In this document: positions 1 to 7,463 of the stretch, in pieces
How positions within the stretch are numbered: the first letter of the stretch is position 1
Layout: each line of letters starts with the position of its first letter
Assembly (NCBI GenBank): GCA_007127595.1
Contig: SKZA01000394.1
Location: 1 to 11,227 of the forward strand
Source of the DNA: Kiritimatiellia bacterium
GTDB taxonomy: Bacteria > Verrucomicrobiota > Kiritimatiellia > SLAD01
DNA length: 11,227 nt
Direction: 5' to 3'
Notes under the pieces: generated by a model
Database searches by the model: none
Told to the model about the DNA's origin: nothing
Seen by the model: only the letters and a program-made list of their open reading frames with translations
Position numbers and translations under genes: made by a program

Positions 1-2800
1 CCCATTCCGAATCGAGACCCCGCCCGCGAACGAAAGCGCGATCAGGAAACGCCACCTCCACGTCCAAGGACAGGTCATGCGCAGCCACCTCCTCCAGTAC
101 ATCATTCTCCGTGACCTCCGCCCCTTCTTCGCCATTGATTTCCACATACTCCAGATCGATCAATGCCGCGGGCAATCGTTCCGGAATGCGCAGTTCCATC
201 GGCGTGACCGTTACCGACCCCGCCACCCGGCTGGCCCGGCGATCCCCCTCCCAGGTCAGCGAGCCGCGGCCCGTGGCGTGCGCGGTGTCATGACGCAAAA
301 GACGGAATTGGTCGAGCGTCAGGGTCGTCGTAAATGGATACTCTTCGTCCGGCTTGACCAGTAAATGCCCGCTCAGTTCGAGCCGCCCGCGATCGCCGTC
401 CGTCGCCGTCAAATGATCGATCGCCAGACGATCACGGCGACCCGACAATCTCACATCGATATTGCGGAGTACGGTACCCCAGCGATCATGTTCGTAGGCG
501 CCGTCCTTGACGCGCACGTGTCCCGAAACATCGGGTTCGTCCACAGTCCCGCTCAATGCCAAATCAACCGAAAGGAGACCGGCCAGACGATGCACATCCA
601 ATACGAATAACGTAGCCAACTCACCCAGATCGGTCTCCGCCAGAAAGTGCCCGGAGACATCGCCTTCGGGAGGCCACTGCAGGTGCACGGGATATAGGGC
701 CACCTGTAACGGAAAGTTCAGGTCGAGTTCCACGGGACGCCCCGTCAATCCCTCCAACATGCTGCGACTACTGAGCCGGCCATTTTCAAGCCACGCCGTT
801 ACGGAAAAGAAAGCCGGCGGGCCGTCCCAGAAGTTTGTGTCGGCTGGTTTCAATCCGCTGAATTGGAGCGACAATTCCGCTGCCGGATCGGCGGGATGGC
901 CGCTCATCTGAAAACGTCCTTCCATATCTCCATGCGCATCGCCGACCCCGGCAAAGCCGAAGGTCGATAGCGGCAGGTCTTCCAACGACGCGTCCATCTC
1001 CACGTAGTCGGCTCGCACCGATCCCGACGCCAACAAACGTCCTTCGCCGATGCGCAGAGCCAGCCGATCGATCGCATAATGCTCTTCCGTGCGGCTGAAG
1101 CGCACGAGATCCTCCAACACCAACGCAAAGTCGCGATGCCGCAAACCAAACTCATCAATACGCAATTCCCTTAGTTGCAGGTCGTCCAGTTGCAGCGCGC
1201 CTTTTGATGAGATCGTCCATGTCTCGATTAACTCGCCTTGACCGTTGAGCTCAATGTCCACGATCCGCGTGTCGCCCGCCATCGCCAGGTCAACCTCCTG
1301 GACCTGCAAATCGCCTGCGGCCAAATCATGCAAGCGCACCCAAAGATAACCTGTCGGCTCACCGAACAGGTCGGCGAGGGCGGCCTCGACAGACAACGAC
1401 TCCATACGGCCTTGTGCGACCTCGACCTCCGAGATCAACGCTTCGAGAATGATGTGCTGACGTCCATCCGGCCTCTCCGCGCGCAAGACCGCCTCGCCGC
1501 GACCCGCGGCCTCCACGTCCCAATGGGCAGCCAGTTCCGAGACGTCATCGGTTTCGAGATGGAACATGCCCTGAAAGGTGCGCGTGTCGAGCGCGTACTC
1601 CGCGTCACCGGTCAGAAGAGCGTTCAAGACATGCACGCGCGCGCGACTCACCGCCACAAGGGACGGGTCAAGTCGATACAGGCCCGACACGCGCACGGGC
1701 AAGTCATCCACAATCGCTTGCGCGGACAGTTCACCGCGGGACATCACGTCCAGCGCGTCCGCTTCAAGGCGCGCTTCAATATCTACAATTCTGTGATCCG
1801 CGATCCGTACAGAGTCGGATCGCACGAACGCGTCCAACGCGGGCGCGATCGGATTCCCCGTAAACGAGCAGACCGCGGTCACCGCTCCCTCCATTTCGGG
1901 ATCCAGCCATGCGGACAGAACCGAAATATCCGAGGCCATAATCTCTACACGTGCATCCAGATGCGACTCCGGAACATCAAATGAACCGCTTCCTTTCACC
2001 TTCACAATCGAAGATGCAAGGTCCAGTTCCCGCAGATTCGCCCGCTTTCCCGCTTCAAAATCCAACACGATCCTTGCGCGCAGAGCGTCGTCCACAGTCG
2101 CCGGCCAATTCGGCACCAACGGCCCCCACCGCCCGGCGACAAGGGAAGCAGAAACAAGCCATTCAGCACGCACCGCTTCAACCGCGTGAACGTTCCATTC
2201 AAGGGACGGCCCGTCATCGCTCCACTCCTCTTGGCCCCATGCCCGAAGTTTCACTGACAAGCGCCCATGTTTTCCGTCATCCTCGGAGATAAACGCGCCG
2301 GCGACGCCGAACCGGGCCGTTTGAGACAATATGCGATCGCCGATCTCCACTTCGTCAAGGTTCAGGTCCAATACGGTGATGCGCGCGATCAAGACGGCGG
2401 GATCGGGCATGGGACGGCGATCCCGATCCGGTTCGGGATCCGGCCTGGCGGCGAGGAGCGCCGCAGGCAACCCGTTATAAACGATTCGTTCAGCGCGCAC
2501 ATGATGCAGCCACACGTTACGCAGCAACAATTGGCGCAGGGATATCCGCACGCGGGCGCGGTCCAGCTCAAGATACGTCACGTTATCATCCGCAGCGCGG
2601 AAATGCTCCAATTCCATCTGCAACGGCCAGCGCAAAACAAGTCCGTCCATTTCGACAGGCACATGCAACACCCGGGCCAACTTCCGTTCCAGGACGGGCG
2701 TCAACAGACGCAACCCCGACGGCGACACAAGAAAGAGCGCAACGCCGATGAACAACACGAGCGCAATGAGCGCGATTAACAATTTCTTTGCGCGACTCAT
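1..2800 (-). CDS. tamB: TamB-like translocation and assembly module protein, C-terminus off the left edge
   Basis: I read this frame codon by codon from the ATG at 2798-2800 to the left edge: 933 codons without a stop, so the gene continues outside. The N-terminus has a positive patch (MSRAKK) and one hydrophobic segment at about residues 6-28, a signal anchor as in TamB and AsmA-like proteins. A long body of alternating polar and hydrophobic residues follows, consistent with a beta-rich periplasm-spanning groove. Near the left edge the protein reads FPDRAFVRGRGLDSEW (residues 918-933), which resembles the start of the conserved TamB C-terminal domain (DUF490, PF04357). In the family, TamB works with the Omp85 protein TamA in envelope protein or lipid transport; tamA lies directly upstream on the same strand, 106 bp away. 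ATG 2800 is the only start after an in-frame TAG about 48 nt upstream. It lacks a good Shine-Dalgarno, so translation may be coupled to upstream translation (inference). The domain call is by eye. Confidence 0.88.
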   Translation of the reverse strand, partial: MSRAKKLLIALIALVLFIGVALFLVSPSGLRLLTPVLERKLARVLHVPVEMDGLVLRWPLQMELEHFRAADDNVTYLELDRARVRISLRQLLLRNVWLHHVRAERIVYNGLPAALLAARPDPEPDRDRRPMPDPAVLIARITVLDLNLDEVEIGDRILSQTARFGVAGAFISEDDGKHGRLSVKLRAWGQEEWSDDGPSLEWNVHAVEAVRAEWLVSASLVAGRWGPLVPNWPATVDDALRARIVLDFEAGKRANLRELDLASSIVKVKGSGSFDVPESHLDARVEIMASDISVLSAWLDPEMEGAVTAVCSFTGNPIAPALDAFVRSDSVRIADHRIVDIEARLEADALDVMSRGELSAQAIVDDLPVRVSGLYRLDPSLVAVSRARVHVLNALLTGDAEYALDTRTFQGMFHLETDDVSELAAHWDVEAAGRGEAVLRAERPDGRQHIILEALISEVEVAQGRMESLSVEAALADLFGEPTGYLWVRLHDLAAGDLQVQEVDLAMAGDTRIVDIELNGQGELIETWTISSKGALQLDDLQLRELRIDEFGLRHRDFALVLEDLVRFSRTEEHYAIDRLALRIGEGRLLASGSVRADYVEMDASLEDLPLSTFGFAGVGDAHGDMEGRFQMSGHPADPAAELSLQFSGLKPADTNFWDGPPAFFSVTAWLENGRLSSRSMLEGLTGRPVELDLNFPLQVALYPVHLQWPPEGDVSGHFLAETDLGELATLFVLDVHRLAGLLSVDLALSGTVDEPDVSGHVRVKDGAYEHDRWGTVLRNIDVRLSGRRDRLAIDHLTATDGDRGRLELSGHLLVKPDEEYPFTTTLTLDQFRLLRHDTAHATGRGSLTWEGDRRASRVAGSVTVTPMELRIPERLPAALIDLEYVEINGEEGAEVTENDVLEEVAAHDLSLDVEVAFPDRAFVRGRGLDSEW

Positions 2801-2807
2801 TAGATCA

Positions 2808-2897
2808 TCAAGGCCGGCAGCCCATCTCCAATAGCGCTCGCTGTGCTACCCGCACAAAATAGCGAGGAGTCCCTTTTGTTGACGTGTTGATATCCAC
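2808..2897 (-). CDS. Possible 29-aa small ORF between tamA and tamB
   Basis: A GTG at 2895-2897 lies 9 nt after the tamA stop and is preceded by AGGAGAG, a good Shine-Dalgarno overlapping that stop. The frame encodes 29 residues starting (M)DINTSTKGTPRYFVR and ends with TGA at 2808-2810, 7 nt before the tamB ATG. The peptide has no membrane segment and I do not recognise a family. It could be a real small protein, a leader whose translation feeds ribosomes to the weakly initiated tamB, or a chance frame. Its middle also forms a bulged hairpin at 2837-2866, so the DNA may be conserved for RNA structure rather than for peptide. Confidence 0.3.
   Translation of the reverse strand: MDINTSTKGTPRYFVRVAQRALLEMGCRP
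2837..2866 (-). other. Bulged hairpin in the tamA-tamB spacer
   Basis: CTCGCTGTGC at 2837-2846 pairs with GCAC at 2852-2855 and AGCGAG at 2861-2866. This gives 4 inner and 6 outer base pairs around a 5-nt loop, with a 5-nt one-sided bulge at 2856-2860. In the tamA-tamB transcript it would sit about 40 nt after the tamA stop. There is no U-run beside it, so it does not look like an intrinsic terminator; an RNA processing or attenuation role is possible but unproven. Confidence 0.35.
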
Positions 2898-2906
2898 TAC
2901 GCTCTC

Positions 2907-4706
2907 CTAAAACGCCTGTCCGAGGCTGATGTAGAATTGATACGCATCATCCACGCCGCCCGAGCGCGGGTTAAGCGGAAACGCCAGGTCAAACCGCAAT
3001 GGCCCGACCGGGGTGAAGTAGCGAACACCGAAACCTGCGCCCCAAAGCACGTCCTCGCCCCATTCGGGCATACTGTCCTCGTACACCGCTCCGCCATCGG
3101 AAAAGACGACCAAGCCGAACTCCTGATTCAGGCGCCAACGCACTTCGGCTGAAACCAAGGTCAGCGACTTACCGCCAACCGGCTTGTTGCGCTCATCCAA
3201 GGGGCCGACCGACTGGAACTCGAAACCGCGCACGGTGCCGCCACCGCCCGCGTAGAGACGCTCGTCCGCAGGCACGTCGTCTCGCGACGCCCCTGCAATA
3301 CTGCCCGCCACAAGGCGCAGCGCGAGGTCCAACTCCGGCCGACGCGTGATGCGAATGTATTGTGTCCCGCCCGCACGTCCTTTGATGAAGGCCACTTCCG
3401 TATCAATAACGTCGCGATACGGAGCCATGCTTAAATTCAACCTCCCGCCGCGGCGCGGATCCAACAAGTCATCGCTGCGATCCCAATCCATATTCACGGG
3501 AAGATAGACCAAGCCGAAGCGATTTTTCTCCGTCGCATCCCGCACGGATGAATATTTGAAACCGGTACCCGCCCCTACGATCAGTCCCGGTCGCAATTCC
3601 CGGTCCACGCTGATCAATCCGCCCACATTCCGACTGCGAAACGCGTCGGGCTCATCGAGCGCCGCGCGCAAGGCAATCTTCAACACCTGATCGACCCGAA
3701 GAAAATCCGGCTTCTGAAAACGTGACTCGGCGGAGTAACCGATTTCCGACAGGGTCCCCGCCAACCCGAGTCGTTCCCCCCGACGAATCAGGTTACGATG
3801 TTCCCACCACACGCGGCCGCGCACTCCCTCATCGCTCGCATAGCCGACACCGAAACCGATGGAGCGATGTTTGCGTTCGCTCAATTCCACGCGCAGGGGC
3901 AGTTCGCCGTCCGGCGTAAGTTCTTCGGCCTTGATCACGCGCACCGTCGCGAAAAGATCGGAATCGGTTATGCGCCGCTGTGCGAGCCTCAACTGGCTAC
4001 CGTCATAAGGATCGCCCGGACGCCACGGAATCTTACCGCGCACAAAAGGTTCGCGCACCGACGTCAAACCGTGGAGCGATGTCTCTCCGAAAACCGCCGG
4101 GGGGCCGGCGACGTAGGTATAGATCACATCCACGGCCTGCGCCGCGTGCTCCACGCGTACTTCCCGATCTTCGACCCGCGCAAAGGGATGGCCTTTGCGA
4201 CCGAGGTCCCGCACAATCCGGTCCTCCGCCTGCAGGATCGCGCGCGCGCGGGCAGGCTCACCGGACACCAGCCCCACTCGATCCGGTCGCGGCTGGGCCG
4301 GCGCATCCGGCTCATCGTCGGCCGAACGGATTTGCACGTCCCGCAGGTGATAGAGCGGCCCGACATCCACTACATAGCGTACCCGTGCGGGTCTGCGGTC
4401 CGTGCGAATGTCCACATCCACCCGTGCCGCAAAGTAGCCGTGCGAACGGAGCACCTGCAAGAAACGCGGCACGTCCCGTTCCGCCCGGCGACGCAATTGC
4501 ATTTCCGAAATAGGCGGACGATTGATCAATTCCGCGGCATCGGACACGCTCATCAGATCGTTGCGCAATTCGCGGTCATCGACACCGCGGATACGTACGC
4601 GATAATTGATCTCCAAGGCCGAAGGATCACCCCATGCCGGGAGGGCGGCCAGAACGACCAGTCCCACACACACCCTTCTCATTATTTTAGCGGACCCACA
4701 AACCAT
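2907..4706 (-). CDS. tamA: TamA-like outer-membrane protein (Omp85/BamA superfamily)
   Basis: A 599-aa protein of normal TamA length. A signal peptide covers about residues 1-26 (hydrophobic core VCVGLVVLAALPAWG). Three POTRA-like domains follow at roughly 30-103, 115-205 and 206-283; the third has FGETSLHGLTSVREPFVRGK. A 16-strand-type barrel runs from about 285 to 599. It includes DLLDPRRGGRLNLSMAPY (423-440) and the Omp85 loop signature GGGGTVRGF (487-495 region), and ends in GPLRFDLAFPLN and a terminal Phe, the usual C-terminal signal for BAM-dependent insertion. In the family, TamA is the outer-membrane partner of TamB, which follows on the same strand. I chose ATG 4706 because AAAGGA lies 6 nt upstream; ATG 4682 is possible, and starts further upstream add a non-signal-like extension. 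BamA itself is less likely: only three POTRAs are visible and tamB is adjacent. Confidence 0.92.
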   Translation of the reverse strand: MVCGSAKIMRRVCVGLVVLAALPAWGDPSALEINYRVRIRGVDDRELRNDLMSVSDAAELINRPPISEMQLRRRAERDVPRFLQVLRSHGYFAARVDVDIRTDRRPARVRYVVDVGPLYHLRDVQIRSADDEPDAPAQPRPDRVGLVSGEPARARAILQAEDRIVRDLGRKGHPFARVEDREVRVEHAAQAVDVIYTYVAGPPAVFGETSLHGLTSVREPFVRGKIPWRPGDPYDGSQLRLAQRRITDSDLFATVRVIKAEELTPDGELPLRVELSERKHRSIGFGVGYASDEGVRGRVWWEHRNLIRRGERLGLAGTLSEIGYSAESRFQKPDFLRVDQVLKIALRAALDEPDAFRSRNVGGLISVDRELRPGLIVGAGTGFKYSSVRDATEKNRFGLVYLPVNMDWDRSDDLLDPRRGGRLNLSMAPYRDVIDTEVAFIKGRAGGTQYIRITRRPELDLALRLVAGSIAGASRDDVPADERLYAGGGGTVRGFEFQSVGPLDERNKPVGGKSLTLVSAEVRWRLNQEFGLVVFSDGGAVYEDSMPEWGEDVLWGAGFGVRYFTPVGPLRFDLAFPLNPRSGGVDDAYQFYISLGQAF

Positions 4707-4741
4707 CTGAGTTCCTTTGCGACAACACGCCGCAGGAGCAC

Positions 4742-4769
4742 AGCATACCACATCGGGTGTCCTCGACAA
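4742..4769 (-). promoter_or_regulatory. Putative sigma70-like promoter for tamA
   Basis: On the minus strand, TTGTCG (4764-4769) and TATGCT (4742-4747) are separated by 16 nt. TGG directly precedes the -10 box, giving an extended -10. The predicted start near 4735 would leave a leader of about 30 nt before the tamA ATG at 4706, containing its Shine-Dalgarno. The match is to E. coli-type consensus, so it is only suggestive in another phylum. Confidence 0.4.
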
Positions 4770-4801
4770 CGCCGCGATCACGGTGTATCGCACACACAGA
4801 C

Positions 4802-4829
4802 TTGACGCCCGCGACACTATCCGTATGGT
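4802..4829 (+). promoter_or_regulatory. Putative sigma70-like promoter for the DUF481 gene
   Basis: TTGACG (4802-4807) and TATGGT (4824-4829) have a 16-nt spacer, in the divergent region between tamA and the DUF481 gene. The predicted start near 4836 gives a leader of about 35 nt that carries GGAG (4857-4860) ahead of the ATG at 4871. Confidence 0.42.
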
Positions 4830-4870
4830 CGGGAACCCAATTGCAACAGATAACACGGAGACGCTTTAGT

Positions 4871-5599
4871 ATGTCCAAGAACGCTATTCACGGAATCTTC
4901 TTATCGATCAGCATCCTGTTCAGCATGAACGGGGCGACCCAAGCCGAGCCGACCGGCGAATGGGAACGCAGCCTTACCCTCGGCTTCAACCAGGCGCGGG
5001 GCAACAGCGACACCCTGCTCCATCGCGTAGCGGGGCGCGCCGAGCTCATTGAGGAACGATACGAATGGCTCTACGAACTTGAGTGGACCTACGGCGAAGC
5101 CGACAAGGACAAGAATGCGGAATTCGGCCGGATGGGCGTGGAGTACAAGCGGCTGATTGACACCCGGTTCTTTGCGGACGCCATGGCGGAAATCAGTTAC
5201 GACGCCATCAAAAAACTCGACTACCGGGTAATCTACGGTCCCGCCCTCGGCTATTTCTTCCTGCGCGACGAGCAATTTCGCCTCAGCGTGGAAGGCGGTC
5301 CCTCCCATGTGGTGCAAAGACAGGACCGTCTGACGCAGGATTTTGTGGCGCTGCGTCTTGCGCAGGATTTCAGTTGGCGCATCAATAAGCGGGCCCGCCT
5401 TTGGCAGGGCACGGAATACATTCCGCGGATCGACGATTTCAATCGGTACCTGCTCAATTCGGAAATCGGGGTGGAATCCGCCGTTTCCGCCGCCATCAGC
5501 CTCGGCGTCACCCTGCAACACCGTTACGACAGCCACCCAGCCGAAGATACGAAGCGTAATGATTTAAACCTTGTCTCGACCCTGAAATATACGTTTTGA
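4871..5599 (+). CDS. DUF481 family outer-membrane beta-barrel protein
   Basis: A 242-aa protein. Residues 1-25 form a signal peptide with a hydrophobic stretch (GIFLSISILFSM) and a cleavage site after ATQA, just before EPTGEW. The mature part has the DUF481 (YdiY-like) pattern: W-x-SLTLGFNQARGNSDT near the start, then about twelve amphipathic strands rich in Tyr, Trp and Arg (for example YEWLYELEWTYGEA and RVIYGPALGYFFLRDEQFRLSVEGG). It ends in STLKYTF, a terminal Phe typical of outer-membrane barrels. Family members are annotated as salt-induced outer-membrane proteins; the substrate or role is not known. The start at 4871 is chosen over the in-frame ATG at 4757 because it opens directly into the signal peptide and has GGAG 10 nt upstream. 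It is divergent from tamA, so both could respond to envelope conditions (inference). Confidence 0.85.
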   Translation: MSKNAIHGIFLSISILFSMNGATQAEPTGEWERSLTLGFNQARGNSDTLLHRVAGRAELIEERYEWLYELEWTYGEADKDKNAEFGRMGVEYKRLIDTRFFADAMAEISYDAIKKLDYRVIYGPALGYFFLRDEQFRLSVEGGPSHVVQRQDRLTQDFVALRLAQDFSWRINKRARLWQGTEYIPRIDDFNRYLLNSEIGVESAVSAAISLGVTLQHRYDSHPAEDTKRNDLNLVSTLKYTF

Positions 5600-5623
5600 G
5601 ATAGGGCATTTCACGTTTTGCCG

Positions 5624-5651
5624 GTTGAGGGCTTCGCGGCATCCCCTTAAC
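5624..5651 (+). terminator. Weak hairpin after the DUF481 gene
   Basis: GTTGAGGG (5624-5631) can pair with CCCTTAAC (5644-5651) over 8 bp, including one G-U pair, around a 12-nt loop. It lies 24 nt after the stop codon. No T-run follows, so it is at best a weak or factor-dependent terminator. Confidence 0.25.
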
Positions 5652-5697
5652 GAGCGCGTTTCGTCGGATGCGAGCAGACCGGCTGCGTGAATCTGTG

Positions 5698-5711
5698 GCG
5701 TGCATGCACGC
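5698..5711. promoter_or_regulatory. 14-bp perfect palindrome upstream of cydD, possible operator
   Basis: GCGTGCATGCACGC is perfectly self-complementary. It ends 2 bp before the -35 box of the putative cydD promoter, where a dimeric regulator could bind. The regulator is unknown; I do not recognise the site as a standard FNR or ArcA box. With a high-GC background a chance palindrome is possible. Confidence 0.35.
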
Positions 5712-5713
5712 GC

Positions 5714-5741
5714 TTGCACCCTGCGCGAAGCCGTCTATGCT
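5714..5741 (+). promoter_or_regulatory. Putative promoter of cydDC, probably giving a leaderless mRNA
   Basis: TTGCAC (5714-5719) and TATGCT (5736-5741) are 16 nt apart. The A of the cydD ATG (5748) is the 7th base after the -10 box, which is where transcription would be expected to start. No Shine-Dalgarno precedes this ATG, in keeping with a leaderless transcript. The match is by eye. Confidence 0.4.
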
Positions 5742-5747
5742 GTCCGC

Positions 5748-7463
5748 ATGATCCATCGTCCACTCATCCGCCTGACACGACGCATTCACGGCCTGCTTGC
5801 CGTGTCAGCGGGCATCAGTCTGCTGATGACGACCGTCGTCATCGCCCAGATGTTCTGGTTAAGCCTCATTATCCATGAGGCATTCATGGAAGGGGCGGCA
5901 CAGTCCGACCTGCATACCCCTATTTTCTTCCTGCTCGGCGTCATTCTCCTGCGCGGCCTGTTGATCGGGATTCATCAATACGTGAATCAACGCGGGGCCG
6001 TTCGCATCAAGTCCGATCTCCGCCGGCGCCTGTTTGATCACCTGTTGGACGCGGGCCCCGCCCAACTGAAAAGTGAACGTACCGGCGAACTTACTGCCAC
6101 GCTGACGGAAGGCCTGGAAAAGATCGACGCCTATTTCTCCCGCTATTTGCCGCGCGCGCTCCACGTCATGATCGCCCCCCTCGTCATTGCCGGGTTTGTG
6201 CTGTCGATCGACCCGTTAAGCGGGATCATCCTGCTATGCACCGGTCCGCTGATTCCCCTCTTTATGTGGCTGATCGGCAGCATGGCGGAAAAACGTACGC
6301 AAAAGCAGTGGCGCGCCCTGAGTCGCATGAGCGCACATTTCCTCGATGTATTGCAGGGGCTTACCACACTGAAACTCTTCGGACGCAGCCGATCACTAGA
6401 AACCGATATTCGCCGAATCAGCAATCGTTATCGCGTCACCACGATGGGCGTACTGAAGATCGCGTTTCTTTCGGGCCTCGTGCTCGAGCTGGCGGCATCC
6501 TTGAGCACGGCGATTGTCGCCGTACAAATCGGAGTGCGCCTTGTGGAAGGACATATCCCCTTCCAACTCGGCCTGTTCGTGCTGCTCCTGGCGCCCGAGT
6601 TCTATCTCCCGTTCAGGCAGCTCGGCACGGAACATCACGCCGCGATGGAGGGTCAAGCCGCCGCCGATCGCATATTCGAGTTACTGGAAGTACCCATCCC
6701 ATCCTCGCCCGCCAAGCCGCTTGCGCCTCCGAACAAGCCCTTTGACCTGGAACTCTATGATGTCTCGTTCCGGTATCCGGGCCGCGAACAGCAGGCCGTC
6801 GACGGGATTACCGCCACGATTCGGCACGGCGAAATTACCGCGTTAATGGGACCGAGCGGCGCGGGGAAGAGCACGCTCTTACACCTGCTGTGTCGGCACC
6901 TCGACCCGGAAAGTGGAATTATTCGTGCGGGCGATATCGACCTGCAGGATATCAACCGCGACGTGTGGCGCACGCACCTGGCCGTGGTGCCGCAACACCC
7001 CGCCTTGTTTCATGGCAGCGTGCTGGACAATCTGCGCATGGCCCGCGCCGACGCCACGCTGGATGAATTGTGCGATGCGGCGACCCTTGCCGAAGCCCAT
7101 GACTTCATTACCCGCCTTCCGGACGGGTATGAAACGATGCTCGGCGAACAGGCTTGGCGCCTCAGCGGCGGGGAACGGCAACGACTGGCCATAGCGCGCG
7201 CCTATCTGAAAGATGCGCCGATCCTGTTGCTGGACGAGCCCGCGTCCCATCTCGACCCCGAAAGCGAAGAGAAATTGGGCCGCGCTTTCGAGCGAATCGC
7301 TCGCGATCGCACGGTCATCGTCATTGCGCATCGCCTGCGCACCATCTATCGCGCTGACCGTATCCTGGTCCTGCAACACGGGCGCCTCGTTGAAGAAGGC
7401 GCCCATGAAGACCTGCTCGCCCGTAACGGCGCGTATGCACACATGCTGGGGAGGACCACATGA
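5748..7463 (+). CDS. cydD: CydD, heterodimeric ABC exporter subunit for cytochrome bd assembly
   Basis: A 571-aa half-transporter of typical CydD length. A six-helix type I ABC exporter membrane domain covers about residues 14-300. It carries family-typical stretches, notably GPLIPLFMWLIGSMAEKRT and the segment WRALSRMSAHFLDVLQGLTTLKLFGRS. The ATP-binding domain follows at about 333-571: Walker A GPSGAGKST (368-376), Q-loop Gln416, signature LSGGE (472-476), Walker B ILLLDE (492-497), D-loop SHLD and H-loop His528, all intact. CydDC sits in the cytoplasmic membrane and is required to make cytochrome bd oxidase; it was described as a thiol (cysteine/glutathione) exporter and more recently as a heme transporter. 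The start at 5748 is preferred to the in-frame ATG at 5700 because the 16 extra residues would overlap the promoter and palindrome. It overlaps cydC by 4 bp. Confidence 0.93.
   Translation: MIHRPLIRLTRRIHGLLAVSAGISLLMTTVVIAQMFWLSLIIHEAFMEGAAQSDLHTPIFFLLGVILLRGLLIGIHQYVNQRGAVRIKSDLRRRLFDHLLDAGPAQLKSERTGELTATLTEGLEKIDAYFSRYLPRALHVMIAPLVIAGFVLSIDPLSGIILLCTGPLIPLFMWLIGSMAEKRTQKQWRALSRMSAHFLDVLQGLTTLKLFGRSRSLETDIRRISNRYRVTTMGVLKIAFLSGLVLELAASLSTAIVAVQIGVRLVEGHIPFQLGLFVLLLAPEFYLPFRQLGTEHHAAMEGQAAADRIFELLEVPIPSSPAKPLAPPNKPFDLELYDVSFRYPGREQQAVDGITATIRHGEITALMGPSGAGKSTLLHLLCRHLDPESGIIRAGDIDLQDINRDVWRTHLAVVPQHPALFHGSVLDNLRMARADATLDELCDAATLAEAHDFITRLPDGYETMLGEQAWRLSGGERQRLAIARAYLKDAPILLLDEPASHLDPESEEKLGRAFERIARDRTVIVIAHRLRTIYRADRILVLQHGRLVEEGAHEDLLARNGAYAHMLGRTT

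Noticed and set aside
1238..1984. Open frame of 248 codons on the plus strand
   Set aside because: It lies wholly antisense to the tamB frame, has low-complexity His/Arg-rich translation and no recognisable domain. It is a shadow frame in GC-rich DNA.
3798..4805. Open frame of 335 codons on the plus strand
   Set aside because: It is antisense to tamA, whose POTRA and barrel motifs are clear; the antisense product is His/Arg-rich without motifs.
4707..4856. Upstream extension of tamA by 50 residues to a start at 4856
   Set aside because: The extension would place the signal peptide inside the protein and would run through the predicted tamA promoter; ATG 4706 has a good Shine-Dalgarno.
4757..4870. 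Earlier start for the DUF481 protein at 4757
   Set aside because: It would put 38 residues before the clear signal peptide and would cover the predicted promoter.
5700..5747. Earlier cydD start at 5700
   Set aside because: The extra 16 residues overlap the palindrome and promoter and are not typical of a CydD N-terminus.
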